Notes: generated by a model from the letters alone, not told the origin. Shown: positions 1 through 10,856, counted from the stretch's first letter. The stretch is DNA of 64,000 nt from Aplectana chamaeleonis (GCA_029168955.1 JAPDOI010000871.1:62001-126000); one strand, 5' to 3'. Made by a program: numbers and translations.

Positions 1-404
1 ATAACCCCAGCGGCAGTTGTCGCTTGTGTTGCTAGGCATGGATGCTCCCTTACTACCACAAACCTGTTTCAATTTTAGCACTGAAGAGTTGTGTATGGTG
101 ACGAAATATTTTTTTTCAAAATGTAGATTGCTCTTTATGAAATAATACTCTACTCATGATATTAAAGCTTCAATTGTAACGTGGGCTCGTGGGCAGAAAA
201 GAAATTCGCTGCCTGCTCGTCAAGAGCTGCTATCAGAGAGGCTCCTCATCTGATTACACTATGTAACAAATTTTCACTTTTTTCCTGTTCCTGGGTTGAC
301 ATTGTGTTTTCTTCACCCGTTCGGTCTAGAACAGACAGGGAATCGCTGTTATCCCAGGATAACTTCGCTTTTATGACTAGGACAATGAAATTTGGAAAAT
401 TGCG
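1..404. other. Unassigned stretch
   Basis: No splice-bounded exon, repeat arm or recognisable domain was found. Short reading frames show no coding signal. Confidence 0.4.
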
Positions 405-1412
405 TGTTTATGTAAGACAATTTTCGTTCCTGGCTTTTGAGTATTATATTTCTATTGTTTATGCCCGAAATATGTAAAAAATCACTTCATCAAGCACATA
501 CTTCGCTTACACGACGACAGCATGAAGAAACCTCATTTTTTTGTGAAAATAGAAAGATTTTCATTCATTTTCGGCACTATGATCAGGTAAAAATAAAAAA
601 ATGCACAGGGAATGGACAAACACAGTCGGAAACCGCTCAACAAGGTTCAGAAATGTGTAGACTTTCGAGATTTACAATTGTAGTGTGGATCCCTCTCTCG
701 AAGTTGCACCCAAATGTACCATCATGGTTTCGTTATACTGTCCTTGGTAACGAAGGTCAAAGTCCAATATGTCTTGATGAAAGGGCTCGTCTTGCTCGTT
801 GAATTTGTTAAGACGCGAATCAATGATATGGACTTTCAGAGACATTCTGCATCCCATTTTGGCGTAATCCTTTATGCGAAAACACCAACTCCACATAGCT
901 TTCAGCTTTGTGATTACCTAGGAAGCCGTTAACAACTGTAACGAAATTGCTCCAAGCCGTTCTCTCCATTCTGTTCAACAGCTTTGCGAAATTCTCACAT
1001 TTTATGATCATCTTGATCTGTGGTCCCACAAATATACCAGCCCTGACCGTAGCCTCGGACAGAGTTTTCACCAAGGACAGTATAACGAAGCACAATGTGG
1101 GACTACATTTGAGTGCAACTTCGAGAGAGTGATTCAGAGTACAATCGTAAATCTAGGAAATCTACACATTTCTGAACCTTGTTGAGTGCTTTCCGACTGT
1201 GTTGGTCTATTCCTTGAGCATTTTCTGTTTTCACCTGTTCATAATGCCGAAAATGGATAAAAATCTTTCTATTTTCACAAAAAACGGATTTTCTTCGGGC
1301 TGTTGTAGTGTAAGCGAAGTGTTCTCAATGAAGTCATTTTTTCACATACTTTGGAAATACGCATTTAAAATATAACACTTAGAAGCTAGGAACAAAAATC
1401 GTGTTACATAGT
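405..1412. repeat. Foldback (long inverted-repeat) element, about 1.0 kb
   Basis: The left arm (about 405-770) reads as the reverse complement of the right arm (about 1066-1412) at roughly 80 percent identity along its whole length, around a centre of about 295 bases. Shared blocks include GAAAATAGAAAGATTTT, ACACAGTCGGAAA and GTTATACTGTCCTTGGT. Short frames inside are arm shadows. Superfamily unknown; no clear target duplication was seen. Confidence 0.8.
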
Positions 1413-1834
1413 GTTATTGAACACTAACAGGCGGATTTCTCTCATTGCTTGCGCTATAAACGCATCGCGCCCACAAAGAAGACGTCGTGGTCACTGTAAT
1501 AAATCACAAATCGATTATGTTAACCGATATCCGGAGAGTGTGGCTCCGGTGTTCTCTCACGAGAGCTGCATGCACATCTGTCCGGGCGTCTCGTGCAGCG
1601 AACTTTGCCGTCATGGTGCAATCATTGCCCATCAGAAGGATTTAACCGAAGTGCGACGTTGCTTTTATTTTTATTCTTTTTTGTTGAAGTTTGGATTCTA
1701 GACGCTTCTGCTCAACGCTAGGTTGCGCAACACTCAACACCAATTCCTCTGCAAAGAAGACAACTGTGAACCCCAACATAAGCCCATATTCCAATTCACA
1801 TCGCGCCTGAATTGCCTTTCAGTGCCGAGTGATT
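1413..1834. other. Unassigned stretch
   Basis: Lies between the foldback and the LINE remnant. Nothing recognisable on either strand. Confidence 0.35.
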
Positions 1835-2943
1835 TTAAATCCTCCTTCGCCACATCCGTCCAAAACTTTCGTCTACGCCCAGGCGGCCGTTTCCAGGCAG
1901 GACTCTAAGCATGCTTAGAGCGTGTTGGAAAAGGCGATTTGGCGGTCTTCTCAAAATATGCCCTAACAAGCGAAGACGACCTTTCGTTGCCGCTTGAGAT
2001 GGTGTTGGGTGATGTTGGCACCTTTCTCGTGTCAAGCGTTGATATAAAGGGGTCTTCAGATTTGAACGACCAGCGAGTGGTTCCCGAGCGTCAGCCTAGC
2101 CGCGGCGACAGAGATGTTTCCAAACATTATTGTCGCGGAGTCGGTTGCAGTTCGCTGGCAGTGACGCGGGGCCGTCGTGGCGTCAAAACACTCTGCCGGA
2201 CCCCTAGTCGCCCGTAACGCAGCGTCGGTTGCCTTAGTCGCCGAATGGAATCGATATTGCATCATCCAGCGCTGTTCGTCGGTGCGAGCAACGCCGCGAC
2301 TTGAAGTCTGCAGGCCAATTAAGGCTTCGATTTCGTTGTAGAGATCTTCGTTGTGGCTCACCCGCGACCAGAAATATACAAGCAGACGTCTGAACGGCAT
2401 CCTCTCTGTGCAATCCAATATCTCCATATGTGTCTTCAGTGCTGCCCACGTCTCCGATCCGTACATCATGATGGGGCGAATAACGGATAAGTGGACGGGT
2501 AACTTGACTTCCTTTGCGATGCGGGTAGACCGCAAACACTTGGATAGAGAATTGAATGCAGACGTAGCTTTCGCACATCGTTGTTGAGTATCCACTACAT
2601 AACTTCAATCGTTCCTCTGCAAACAGCCCAAATAACAGGAATCATCCACCAGTTCGGTACGTTGTCCGTTCACACAAACCCCCGTTGAAGGCCCCTAAGA
2701 GACCCACATCTGCTTGCATTTGTCCGGACGAAGACGAAGTCCATAGGCTGCGGCATACTTTGAAACGAGGTTCACAATTCTTTGCAGTTTTGCGTTGTTT
2801 CCAGCGAATAACACAATGTCGTCGGCGTACTTCAGGTCGACAAGGGAGCGTCCTGATGGGGTTAGTATTACGTCCGCAGGAAACTGTTCTGCAACTCTAC
2901 GCATGATGTCATCAGCGGCGAAGTCCAATCTGATGGTAGGCAC
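1835..2943 (-). pseudogene. Non-LTR retrotransposon (LINE) reverse transcriptase remnant
   Basis: This is a broken reverse transcriptase read on the minus strand. The 2943-2695 segment contains the catalytic block LKYADDIVLFAG, where YADD is the polymerase Asp pair. After a frame change the following segment holds NGGLCVNGQ and YLG-like residues, then RPIMMYGSETWA, the post-RT motif typical of LINE C-termini. The 2035-1835 segment has GRLRLLGHILRRP, the far C-terminal RLRWLGHVLR-type motif. At least two frame changes plus the insertion at 2048-2319 inactivate it. The 5' half with the endonuclease is absent, as expected of a 5'-truncated LINE copy. Clade is not certain; RTE-like or related lineages fit. 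Confidence 0.85.
2048..2319 (-). mobile_element. Harbinger-like MITE inside the LINE (family R, copy 1)
   Basis: Inserted into the LINE C-terminal region. Flanked on both sides by TAA (2045-2047 and 2320-2322), the 3-bp TWA target duplication typical of PIF/Harbinger. Ends are inverted: AGGGGTCTTCAGATTT against ATTGGCCTGCAGACTT. The same element, inverted, occurs at 63619-63893. It contributes a run of in-frame residues to the LINE reading frame that is not LINE protein. Confidence 0.7.
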
Positions 2944-3063
2944 ATTTTGTAGTAGCTTGTCGTGCCTTAACTATCTATAACCAGTCCATGTTCTCAATCA
3001 GCTACAGATGGGCAAAAAGTTAACATAACCTTTCCCATATGTACCAGCTCCACAGTGCATTAA

Positions 3064-3548
3064 AGACACAGTACATCCTCAGACATGAATTTGGTGATGT
3101 TTAGTTGATTGTGTAGCAGACCCCTCCTGTATAACACGTGCCGAATGCGAAAGCTCAATTCCTTCAAATAAGCGAGATATAAGCGACCACCACAGGCCCG
3201 ACCTCCTTCGCTCACCACCACAGGCCCGGCCCCCTATCAGAATTACGAACTCGATAGCGGCTAGATAAATGTTTGAAATCTCCACATGTCGTCGTTCTTC
3301 AGTCCATTGCTGGTCAATCTCCTCATCCTGTATTGCTCTCCTGCAGCGATTGCGAATGAACAGAAATACAGGCTTGAGACAACTCGTCCACAAAATTTTT
3401 GCCCTCAAAATGCAGGCATTTCCAAGAAGCCATATCTCCGTTCGTAGGAGGTCTTGGACGATTTCAGAGATACCATTGTGACCAGAGAGTGGCTCTCTCC
3501 AAGATAAGCATGAAATCTGATAAATAATTTTTTGAGTGTCCTGTGCCT
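3064..3548. mobile_element. TTAA-flanked MITE (family H, copy 1)
   Basis: Bounded by TTAA at 3060-3063 and 3549-3552. Ends are inverted: AGACACAGTACA against AGGCACAGGACA. The interior matches a second copy at 23005-23471, including AGACCCCTCCTGTATAACAC and a doubled ACCACCACAGGCCCG. Non-autonomous; no coding capacity. Confidence 0.75.
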
Positions 3549-3552
3549 TTAA

Positions 3553-3712
3553 AGACAGTGTTCACGACGAAAAAGTGCCCGTTTTTTGGCTAAAACGTAA
3601 GCATTGGGTTCTTCTCAGAAGGGTGAGAACCGAAGTACGACGAAAAACAGTCAGAAAGTGGGTGAAGCACTCGTGGACCACCCCGCCCACGTCCTAAAAC
3701 ACTTGCCCTGAA
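3553..3712. mobile_element. TTAA MITE fragment (family L) abutting family H
   Basis: Begins AGACAGTGTTCACGACG directly after the TTAA shared with the preceding element. The interior (GTACGACGAAAAACAG and CCACCCCGCCCACGTC) resembles, inverted, the 28.5 kb and 19.7 kb copies. The right end is lost. Confidence 0.55.
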
Positions 3713-4115
3713 TTCGTGTTACCGTAGGAAGAGACACCGAATTTTCGAAAATTCTTCATAGCAAAAGGTTCTAACATCCCAGTATGTACATTGGCCCCTC
3801 TTATTTCTTAACAATTTCTGGTATACAGGAATCAGAAAACAAGGCCACTCACATAAGAATTTGGAAGCGTGAAACCATTTCCCCGACGTCAGGTTTGAAG
3901 CGTGGTCCGTAGTCTTCCTGCGGATAACGCATCGAACCTGATGTCGGATAGACACACAAACAGGCATAATTAATTTCCTCAGAAATTTCTTTAAAAGCTT
4001 AGTCCAAGCTCAGGGGCGAAAACTTAGATTTTCACATAATTATGAAGCAGACCCACCGGGTACCCTGGGGCGCCCATGCCAGGAAGCCATTTCGGCACGC
4101 CCCTCTTACGGTCTT
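3713..4115. other. Mostly unassigned; TTAA-type end near 3992
   Basis: TTAA followed by AGCTTAGTCCAAGCTCAG near 3992 resembles the end of the family I element at 11204. Otherwise nothing is recognised. Confidence 0.4.
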
Positions 4116-4300
4116 TCGAGCTCAACAGTGGTGAAATTAGTGATGATTTCCGATCAATAGCCCCGTTCTTCCCTTCGTTCTCAGCCTTTCTCTTTATTCA
4201 GGACGGCTCGCATCTATCGGTCGCAAATGACGGAAGTTACAAGCCTCGGACAACTCGTCCACCATGCTTCCGTAGCTCAATTTTTGAGGGGCCATAACTC
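4116..4300 (-). mobile_element. Family A TTAA MITE, partial, minus orientation
   Basis: Matches the interior of other family A copies (GACGGAAGTTACAAGCCTCG, CAACTCGTCCACCATGCTTC). It is cut at 4300, where a plus-oriented family A copy begins. Confidence 0.7.
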
Positions 4301-4303
4301 CGG

Positions 4304-4791
4304 TGCAGTGTTGACGATAAAATTTGTTCTTCCGTTTTTCTGCTTACCTTGAAAACGGTCCCCTGTTGACTCCAATGAAGTTTCTGAAATCGTACAAGAC
4401 CTTCTGGGAACGCAACTATGGCCCTTCAGAAATTGAGCTAGGGAGGTATGATGGTCGAGTTGTCCAAGGCTTGTAACTTCCGTCTTTTGCAGCCGATGTA
4501 CATATGCGAGTTGACCTAAGTAAAGAGAGAAGTTGAGAATGAAGGGAAGAACGGGGCTATTGATCGGAATCCATCGCTTATCTCACGATCTCGAGTTTCC
4601 ATTTGTTCACGTCGGAGGGCGAGCCCTGCGCTCTTGGGGTTTGCCTCGCGCTCGAAGTGGCAACTTCGGACTCTTTTGGGGCTCTACCTGGCTCGTTTTC
4701 GTGCGTCCTTTCGACGTTAACGTTACAGTGTGCCCATCCACTACCCATTCCTAGTGAAAACTGTAACGCATTTTTTATCATGAACACTGCC
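4304..4791 (+). mobile_element. Family A TTAA MITE, near full length
   Basis: Starts GCAGTGTTGACGATAAAAT and ends TTATCATGAACACTGCC, the family A inverted ends with a few changes. The interior is shared with copies at 18947, 30424, 34049, 44037 and 60637. It sits against the minus copy, so two copies are nested or head to head. The TTAA has decayed. Confidence 0.75.
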
Positions 4792-4919
4792 GTTCAATAG
4801 TTTTGCTCTTCTATTTGAGTGTTCTGTGGGGACTTTTCCCTAGTAACCTCTTTTTAATGAACTTACCTACTCAAAGACATCGAAAACTATAGTACGGATT
4901 TTTATCGTGAACACTGCCT
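4792..4919 (-). mobile_element. Family L TTAA MITE, right-end fragment
   Basis: Ends TATCGTGAACACTGCCT followed by TTAA (4920-4923). The internal block GTTCTGTGGGGACTTTTCCC is the inverse of sequence in the 28.2 kb copy. Confidence 0.65.
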
Positions 4920-4923
4920 TTAA

Positions 4924-5385
4924 GAATGGATGCAATGCAAAGAAGCAGACAGGTAGAGAGTTTATTGCAGCTCCTTGGACTAGTGCCATTCTGAGAAAGG
5001 CGGTTTGGTTGACGCTGTAATGCATTTAGGAGATGATCAGGCAAGCTCAAAAAGCGAAAAACAAAGCGAATTCGGGCGAGGAGGAAAGGACTGCGATATT
5101 TTTCTTGGCTGCGCTTTCGTTTTGGCTCTCTAAAATTAGCTTTCCACTAGGCGAAACTCAAATTTGATCCAGTCATTCTTCAACGAAGTGAACGGGGCGA
5201 TAAGGACGATCTGCGTGTTCGAAAGCGTTTTATTTTCCATCGATTTACAGAATCAGTGTTGAGTAATCTTAAAGTTATTGTACGCATATAGATAGCTATG
5301 GAAACAGTCTCCGCTTCCATCGGATTTTGCTATAAAACCACGAAGCAATGTTCATTGTAAACGTTGTAGTCGAGGTATGTATACT
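4924..5385. other. Unassigned stretch
   Basis: No repeat arms or splice-bounded frames were found. Confidence 0.35.
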
Positions 5386-5545
5386 GCCTTTATTCGGGAG
5401 TGCACAAGCCCCCCTTTTCACGGGTGGTGGACTTTAGGACAAAACGATTATAGCATACTTCGTTAACGATTGTTCGCATCTGCTCATAGTTTGCCAATGG
5501 GGAGCAAGGACTCCCCCCATTAATTATCTCTCGCAGACGTCGCGC
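5386..5545 (-). repeat. Half copy of foldback family P
   Basis: Carries the terminal block ACTGCCTTTATTCGGGAGTG then CACAAGCCCCCCTTTTCAC, shared with 7.0, 7.8, 37.3, 48.6 and 49.8 kb. It continues with sequence also found at 6940-7050 (CTCTCGCAGA, ACAAAACGATTATAG). Confidence 0.6.
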
Positions 5546-6573
5546 AACGACCAGTTCGTCGCGGCGCGACGAAGGAACATGCCTTCGCATCGGAGATGGA
5601 GGGAGAGCGGTTACGCTTAGCTGACCCAAGCTAATCGCTTCGCCATTAGGAAAATCAGAGGCCTGATTCTCTCGTCGATTTGGTTGTAGAAAGGTATCCC
5701 GAAGAACGACTGAGTATTTATCAGATGAAAGAGTACGGAATATGAGTGCAATAAGATGGTTGAAGATATTTAATTGATTACGACGTGATAACATATACAT
5801 ATGGAATAAAATCAATATGATAAATTTGGTAAAAAGAATACCTAGCCGAACTGATCGAATGAAAAATGTGAAAATTGAATCAAAAAAGAAACGAAAAGAG
5901 ATGGAAGGCGGTACATAAAATAGTAAAAAAATAATGTCATATTAGACAACACGTTTTATCCTTGGCTTGGAGTACATTTTCCAATATCTAGAAAAGAGAT
6001 TCTATGGATTTAAAGACTTCCGGTTACGACCAAAATACTTGATTTTCACTTCAAATGTTACCGTAAGATTTGGTTCTGATTTCCAGTCGTAACTTTCCAT
6101 GAAGGTTTTTTCAAATTAAAAAGATAGAGATAAATTATTTTATCCGTTTCATGGAAAATTTGGTCGAACACTTTTTTTGGTAATTTTTTCGGTGAATTTC
6201 TTGCCGAAACTTTTCACTGGGCTTGCTATGAAAACGTTTCAAGGTTTGTCGGGTAGAGGAACACTTCGGTTAATCTTTTTGACAACAAAGCCGTGAAAAA
6301 ATGAGTAAGAAATTTAAGGGAATAATAGGATGCTTTTTAAATATCGTGACAAGGTTTCAAATCTCATCCCGTCGACATATATGTGCGTGCCTAGGCGGCT
6401 TATATGGTTTTGTTTACCTCTCTTTCAAAACGTACAGAATTCCATAGCCTGAAATCGTTTTCGAAAACAATGGCGGGCAAGCGCCTTAGGGTTCCTAAAT
6501 TTGTACCAAATAAATCGGCTCGTAGTCTTTCCTCCTTCCCGTATGCGGGCCCAGAGAACTGCTCTCGGGATCA
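5546..6573. other. AT-rich unassigned stretch
   Basis: A minus-strand frame of up to 141 codons (5390-5815) overlaps the family P half copy. It has no recognised motif and no splice context, so it is not called a gene. The rest is AT-rich with no visible structure. Confidence 0.35.
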
Positions 6574-6623
6574 AATACCGGTAAATCCGGTTAATCGGTA
6601 AACGGTAAATGCCCACCCCTGGT
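6574..6623 (-). mobile_element. Solo hAT-like terminus
   Basis: Read on the minus strand this begins CAGGGGTGGGCATTTACC followed by repeated TTTACCG/TTAACCGG words, the pattern of the two complete hAT elements below (CAGGGsTGTGC end plus short subterminal repeats). No partner end or 8-bp duplication was found. Confidence 0.5.
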
Positions 6624-7036
6624 CGGAAACTTAACCTTAACAGGTAACTCGAGTGCATGAGTACTGTATCTGCTTGTTTTATCCGAAAAAGATGATCAGG
6701 TGGCCATGAAGGAATAATTTAGTTCCCCAAGGGACCCTTCGAGGTCTTCTGATGTATTGATTCATGTGCTTTTGTAATAAACAATCTCTACCACTCCTGT
6801 AGTCAATAGTGGCGAGCAATTGGTTCCCATCTGTGGTCCAGTCGTGAGAGGCGATGAGCAGCCTTCATCGTGGAGGGCGCCTGCAAAACTCGTCCGAGCC
6901 CCAGCCTTTACCTCCGCGGCCAGATCTTGATTGTCTAATGTCTCTCGCAGAGACTCGGGAGGAAGATTGCTGTTGGCAACTTTGACGAGGCGCGAGATGG
7001 CGTATAATTACTCCATCCTATAATGATTTTGTCCTA
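6624..7036. other. Unassigned stretch
   Basis: The last 100 bases share words with 5430-5540 (family P flank). Otherwise nothing is recognised. Confidence 0.35.
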
Positions 7037-7860
7037 AAGTCCCCCTCCCCTTTTCACCCGCACTCGCTTCTACGGTATTGCACCACGGCGGCGCGGTCTG
7101 CCGTGACCCTCTCCCACCCAGTCTCTCCCACCGTATGTGGCAGGCATCGACCTTCGTATGACCACCGTCCGATCGTCCGCATGACCGGCGATCATGTTCA
7201 GAGCCGGTGAGTTTTTTTCCAAAATTTTCACCGTCTTCAGTTGCTCAAGTGTTAATTTAAATGTCATTGTGTTGGCAGAGATTAGGGTGCTATGTGGGAA
7301 GGGGGGGCACTATGGCGCGATGGACTTGGCCACGCCCTTTTTACTGTGCCGCACTAAATTTGAGCACCTACACGGGGTTTCCTTCCCCTGCCAAGATCAG
7401 GAGAGTCATTGCGGCACAGAAAAATGGGCGTGGCCAAGTGCGATACAACAGTGCCCCCCCCTTCCCACATAGCACCGAGATTAGGGTTTATTCGAAGCTT
7501 TACACAATCCTTCTCGCTACCAAGTAATTGATAAACCTTTTTTCTCTTTATTTTCAATAAAAAAGCCATTCCTTCTGAAAATTAATTGTCTGTTTTGAAT
7601 TTATGGCTCATCTGTACACTACCCAATACGATTATATTAAAATTAATACCAAAACAACTGAAGACGGTGAAAATTTTCGAAAAAAAACTCTCCGTTTCTG
7701 AACATGATCGCCGGTCATGTGGGAGGTTATACGAATGTCGATGCCTGGATCGGGAGAGATTGGATGAGAGAGGGCCACGACAGACCGCGCCGCCGTGGTG
7801 CGATACTGTTGAAGCGAGTGCGGGTGAAAAGGGGGGCTCGTGCACTCCCGAATAAAAGCG
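7037..7860. repeat. Foldback family P, complete copy interrupted by an hAT MITE
   Basis: Left arm 7037-7285 and right arm 7586-7860 are inverse copies (CTTTTCACCCGCACTCGCTT against AGCGAGTGCGGGTGAAAAG; GACCGGCGATCATGTTCAGA against its inverse). Further copies or halves lie at 5386, 37060, and 48545-50065. The insertion at 7286-7476 splits the left part. Confidence 0.75.
7286..7476. mobile_element. hAT-type MITE (191 bp) with perfect 8-bp duplication
   Basis: Ends GGTGCTATGTGGGAAGG and CCTTCCCACATAGCACC are inverted. The 8 bases GAGATTAG occur at 7278-7285 and again at 7477-7484, the 8-bp target duplication characteristic of hAT transposons. A second copy is at 13382-13574. No coding capacity. 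Confidence 0.85.
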
Positions 7861-7861
7861 G

Positions 7862-8167
7862 TATCCTTTCTTACAATATTTGAATAGCAGCACAAAGCAC
7901 GACCACCTGGGCCTCCATCACTATAGCACTATTTCGTCACATCTCTAGCCACTCCAAAACAGTATTGAACCGTATGTGGATTTCAGTTTACCAAAACCTT
8001 CAAAGTTTAGTTAGGCTCATGCAATTGTGCAACCATTTGGGGGAGGGTTGGGGGATTACGTTTTTCGGTTCTCAGCATTCTGCCGTGGAAAAACCAAAAA
8101 ATCAACGAGCAGTCTGAGATCTTTTCCTTCCTCCAGCAAAACGATATCATTCTCATTGCGTCGATGA
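7862..8167. repeat. 306-bp direct repeat, copy 1
   Basis: Nearly identical to 8622-8927 at a constant offset of 760; only two substitutions were noticed (GGGTTGGGG/GGGTTAGGG and CTGAGATC/CTGAGGTC). Such high identity implies recent duplication. The ends lack the TG..CA of LTRs. Confidence 0.9.
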
Positions 8168-8621
8168 GATTCAGTTCCCGGCATCACCTGAGGTCACGAC
8201 CTTCGTGCGTTGGTGACACACCAAAATCATTCACGTGACTTACAACCACCTCCCGGACTTTATACCCCGCCCCAAACCCCGATGAACAGTTATCAAAATC
8301 TTTTCAAGCAGCTTTAAGATCCATTCGAGGATTTCTATGTAGCTTAAAAACCTTCTCCAACGACGACAACTTCACGGATTGTTTCTGCAAAAGTAATCAA
8401 GGACTATTCTTTAACCACCAGTCGGATAACGCTTCAAATTCTGATGCTACACAACCTCCCCAACCCAACCTCACTCCATAACTCATTAACGAGACTTTAA
8501 AATGCGAAATTGATAGCAAATTCGTGATCAGCGCGTCAAATACCCACTGCTCACCAATTTCGCGACGATTACTGCATCAGGAAAGGAGAAATTTTTTTTT
8601 GTCCTGAAAAATCATCATCCC
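8168..8621. other. Spacer between the direct repeats
   Basis: 454 bases lie between the two 306-bp repeats. No primer-binding-site-like, polypurine or coding feature could be supported. Confidence 0.5.
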
Positions 8622-8927
8622 TATCCTTTCTTACAATATTTGAATAGCAGCACAAAGCACGACCACCTGGGCCTCCATCACTATAGCACTATTTCGTCAC
8701 ATCTCTAGCCACTCCAAAACAGTATTGAACCGTATGTGGATTTCAGTTTACCAAAACCTTCAAAGTTTAGTTAGGCTCATGCAATTGTGCAACCATTTGG
8801 GGGAGGGTTAGGGGATTACGTTTTTCGGTTCTCAGCATTCTGCCGTGGAAAAACCAAAAAATCAACGAGCAGTCTGAGGTCTTTTCCTTCCTCCAGCAAA
8901 ACGATATCATTCTCATTGCGTCGATGA
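8622..8927. repeat. 306-bp direct repeat, copy 2
   Basis: Second copy of 7862-8167. Its right end runs straight into the 134-bp tandem array. Confidence 0.9.
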
Positions 8928-9406
8928 CCGTGAGAGATTTAATTCGTTCAAAAAATCCACCTGGTTTTTGGGCAGAGCGCCGCGAAGCGGCACGAACCCC
9001 CCGGCTTATGGTTCCCGGACAAAGCGCCGCGAAGCGGCGCTTTGGAGGGTTTTTTTCTGATCGTGAGAGATTTAAAACGTTCAAGAAATCCACTTGGTTT
9101 TTGGGCAGAGCGCCGCGAAGCGGCGCGAACCCCCCGGCTTATGGTTCCCGGACGAAGCGCCGCGAAGCGGCGCTTCGGCCGGTTTTTTTTCTGACCGTGA
9201 GAGATTTAAAACGTTCAAAAAATTCACTTGGTATTTGGGCAGAGCGCCGCGAAGCGGCGCGAACCCCCCGGCTTATGGTTCCCGGACAAAGCGCCGCGAA
9301 GCGGCGCTTTGGCCGGGTATTTTTTCTGACCGTGAGAGATTTAAAACGTCCAAAAAAACCACTTGGTTTTTGGGCAGAGCGCCGCGGAGCGGCGCTTTGG
9401 CCGGGT
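8926..9406. repeat. Tandem repeat, period about 134 bp, about 3.6 copies
   Basis: Unit starts (GACCGTGAGAGATTTAA or GATCGTG...) fall at 8926, 9059, 9193 and 9328. Each full unit holds two copies of the perfect stem-loop GCGCCGCGAAGCGGCGC around AACCCCCCGGCTTATGGTTC. The overlapping plus-strand frame of 162 codons simply translates this periodicity. Confidence 0.9.
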
Positions 9407-9550
9407 GCATAATGTTGAGCTAGTACACGTTTGATGATTTGCTCTACTTTTCATTTAAGAAATTGCTCTTGTTCCATGGCGAATACCAGGTTGTTCAATA
9501 GGTTTTGTCGTTCGATTAGAGAGGGCATTGCTACTAGCCCAAATTTTTTA

Positions 9551-9700
9551 AACATCGGCATGGATCCTGAAGAGACTTTGCGTTCCCCCATTGGAGGTTG
9601 GCGTAAACTCCGTGCACCTATGCTATATCACATAGCACCGAGTTTGCGCCAACCGTCAACAGTGAATGCGAAGTCTCCTCCGGATCCATGCCGACGTTAT
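9551..9700. mobile_element. Hairpin MITE, family F copy 1
   Basis: Inverted arms: ACATCGGCATGGATCC against GGATCCATGCCGACGT, with GAGACTTTGCGTTC and GGTTGGCG continuing inward. Other copies are at 45333-45454 and 54527-54675. Confidence 0.8.
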
Positions 9701-10298
9701 GTTTTGTTGCTACACTCTTCATATGAACGTATGTGAAGTTCCATTTCAATCTGTCAATTCACTCTGCGTTTACAAGCCATTTAGTGTTGCCGTGTCACAG
9801 GAATGGAAAAAAATTGAATATCGTGCAGGGATAAAATTCTTATTTTTGGAAGGTGTACCACCAAAAGAAATTCACGAACAAATGTTAAAAGTGTTTAATG
9901 ATTGTTCACCCACAACTAGAACAGTAGAAAGATGGGTTGCTGAATTTAAACGTGGTCGCACAAGCCTTGAAGACGATCCACGTGAAGGACGTCCAAAAAG
10001 CGCATCAACACCAGAAATCATAGCCAAAATACGGGATATGGTTTCGGAAGATCGTCGATTGACTGAGAGAGATTTAGTAGAGGCCCTAAACATCTTAATA
10101 GGGAGTGCGAGTCATATTTTAAGTGACATTTTGGGTTTAAGAAACCTGGGTGCACAAAGGATGCCGCTTCCGCTAACAATGGAACAAAAACACATTCGAA
10201 TGCGATTTTCTCAGCAACATTTGAAGCGTTTTAAAAAGCATAAAGTGGATTCTGGGCGTCGATTCCCCACTATGGATGAGACTTGGATTTTTTTTTGA
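9701..10298 (+). pseudogene. Truncated mariner transposase (N-terminal half)
   Basis: The frame from about 9804 encodes the mariner DNA-binding region: IEYRAGIKFLFLEG helix-turn-helix start, VERWVAEFKRGRTSLED and GRPKSAS linker, then a second helix-turn-helix. It reaches the first catalytic Asp in MDETWIFF and stops at 10298. The natural start ATGGAAAAAAATTG at 9803 is one frame off, so an A-run slip breaks the 5' end. The second and third catalytic acidic residues are missing: the gene is cut at a poly-T run where the MITE at 10322 begins. Family assignment is secure; activity is excluded. Confidence 0.85.
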
Positions 10299-10321
10299 TT
10301 TAAAAAAAAATTGGTTTTTTC

Positions 10322-10856
10322 AGGCAGTGGTCGCGATAAAATACCTATGCTTGTCTTCTTTTCCTATCTAAAACCTTTTCTGGGTTTAGAGTAGTAGGAC
10401 CTATGAGAAAAATCGCGAAAAAAACCGCTGTTCCGGGCGAACTTTGAAGCCTGAACCTTCTTTTCTTTTGATGGTGGACGAGCCCACTCCACAACACCGG
10501 CATCGATGACCTCTAATATCATGAACATCAGCTGTCTTGGAATTGAATTTCAATCAATGAACATTGACTCATCGAGTCAAATACATTGACAGAAGTGCTT
10601 GCTTTCATTGTTCAACTGTTTTTATTAGGTAAATTTGCACTCATTTCTTCTTTTGGATGTCGATGATTTTTGACTGCTCGGCATGAGACTGCGATCTTTT
10701 TGAGCGGCGCTGTGACGAACTGGCATCTTTGGGCCCTAGAAACTCTAATTCTGACCTGTTTTCCAGCGCGCTACCTTCATAGTTTTTCAGCTGGTTTCGA
10801 TCTGAGCTGATTTTTGTAACTTTTTTCGATAACGTTTTTAATCGTGACCACTGCTT
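10322..10856. mobile_element. TTAA MITE family M, copy 1
   Basis: Ends AGGCAGTGGTCGCGAT and AATCGTGACCACTGCTT, with TTAA at 10857-10860. It truncates the mariner fragment. Its right part is the uninterrupted counterpart of the copy at 61140-62556, which carries an 869-bp insertion. Confidence 0.75.

Noticed and set aside
5390..5815. 141-codon minus-strand frame
   Set aside because: Part of it is the repeat family P terminus and no motif or splice signal supports a gene.
7862..8927. LTR retrotransposon with 306-bp LTRs
   Set aside because: No TG..CA ends, primer-binding site, polypurine tract or coding; only direct duplication is supported.
8924..9423. 162- and 109-codon frames with repeated motifs
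   Set aside because: Periodicity equals the 134-bp tandem repeat; no start context or domain.
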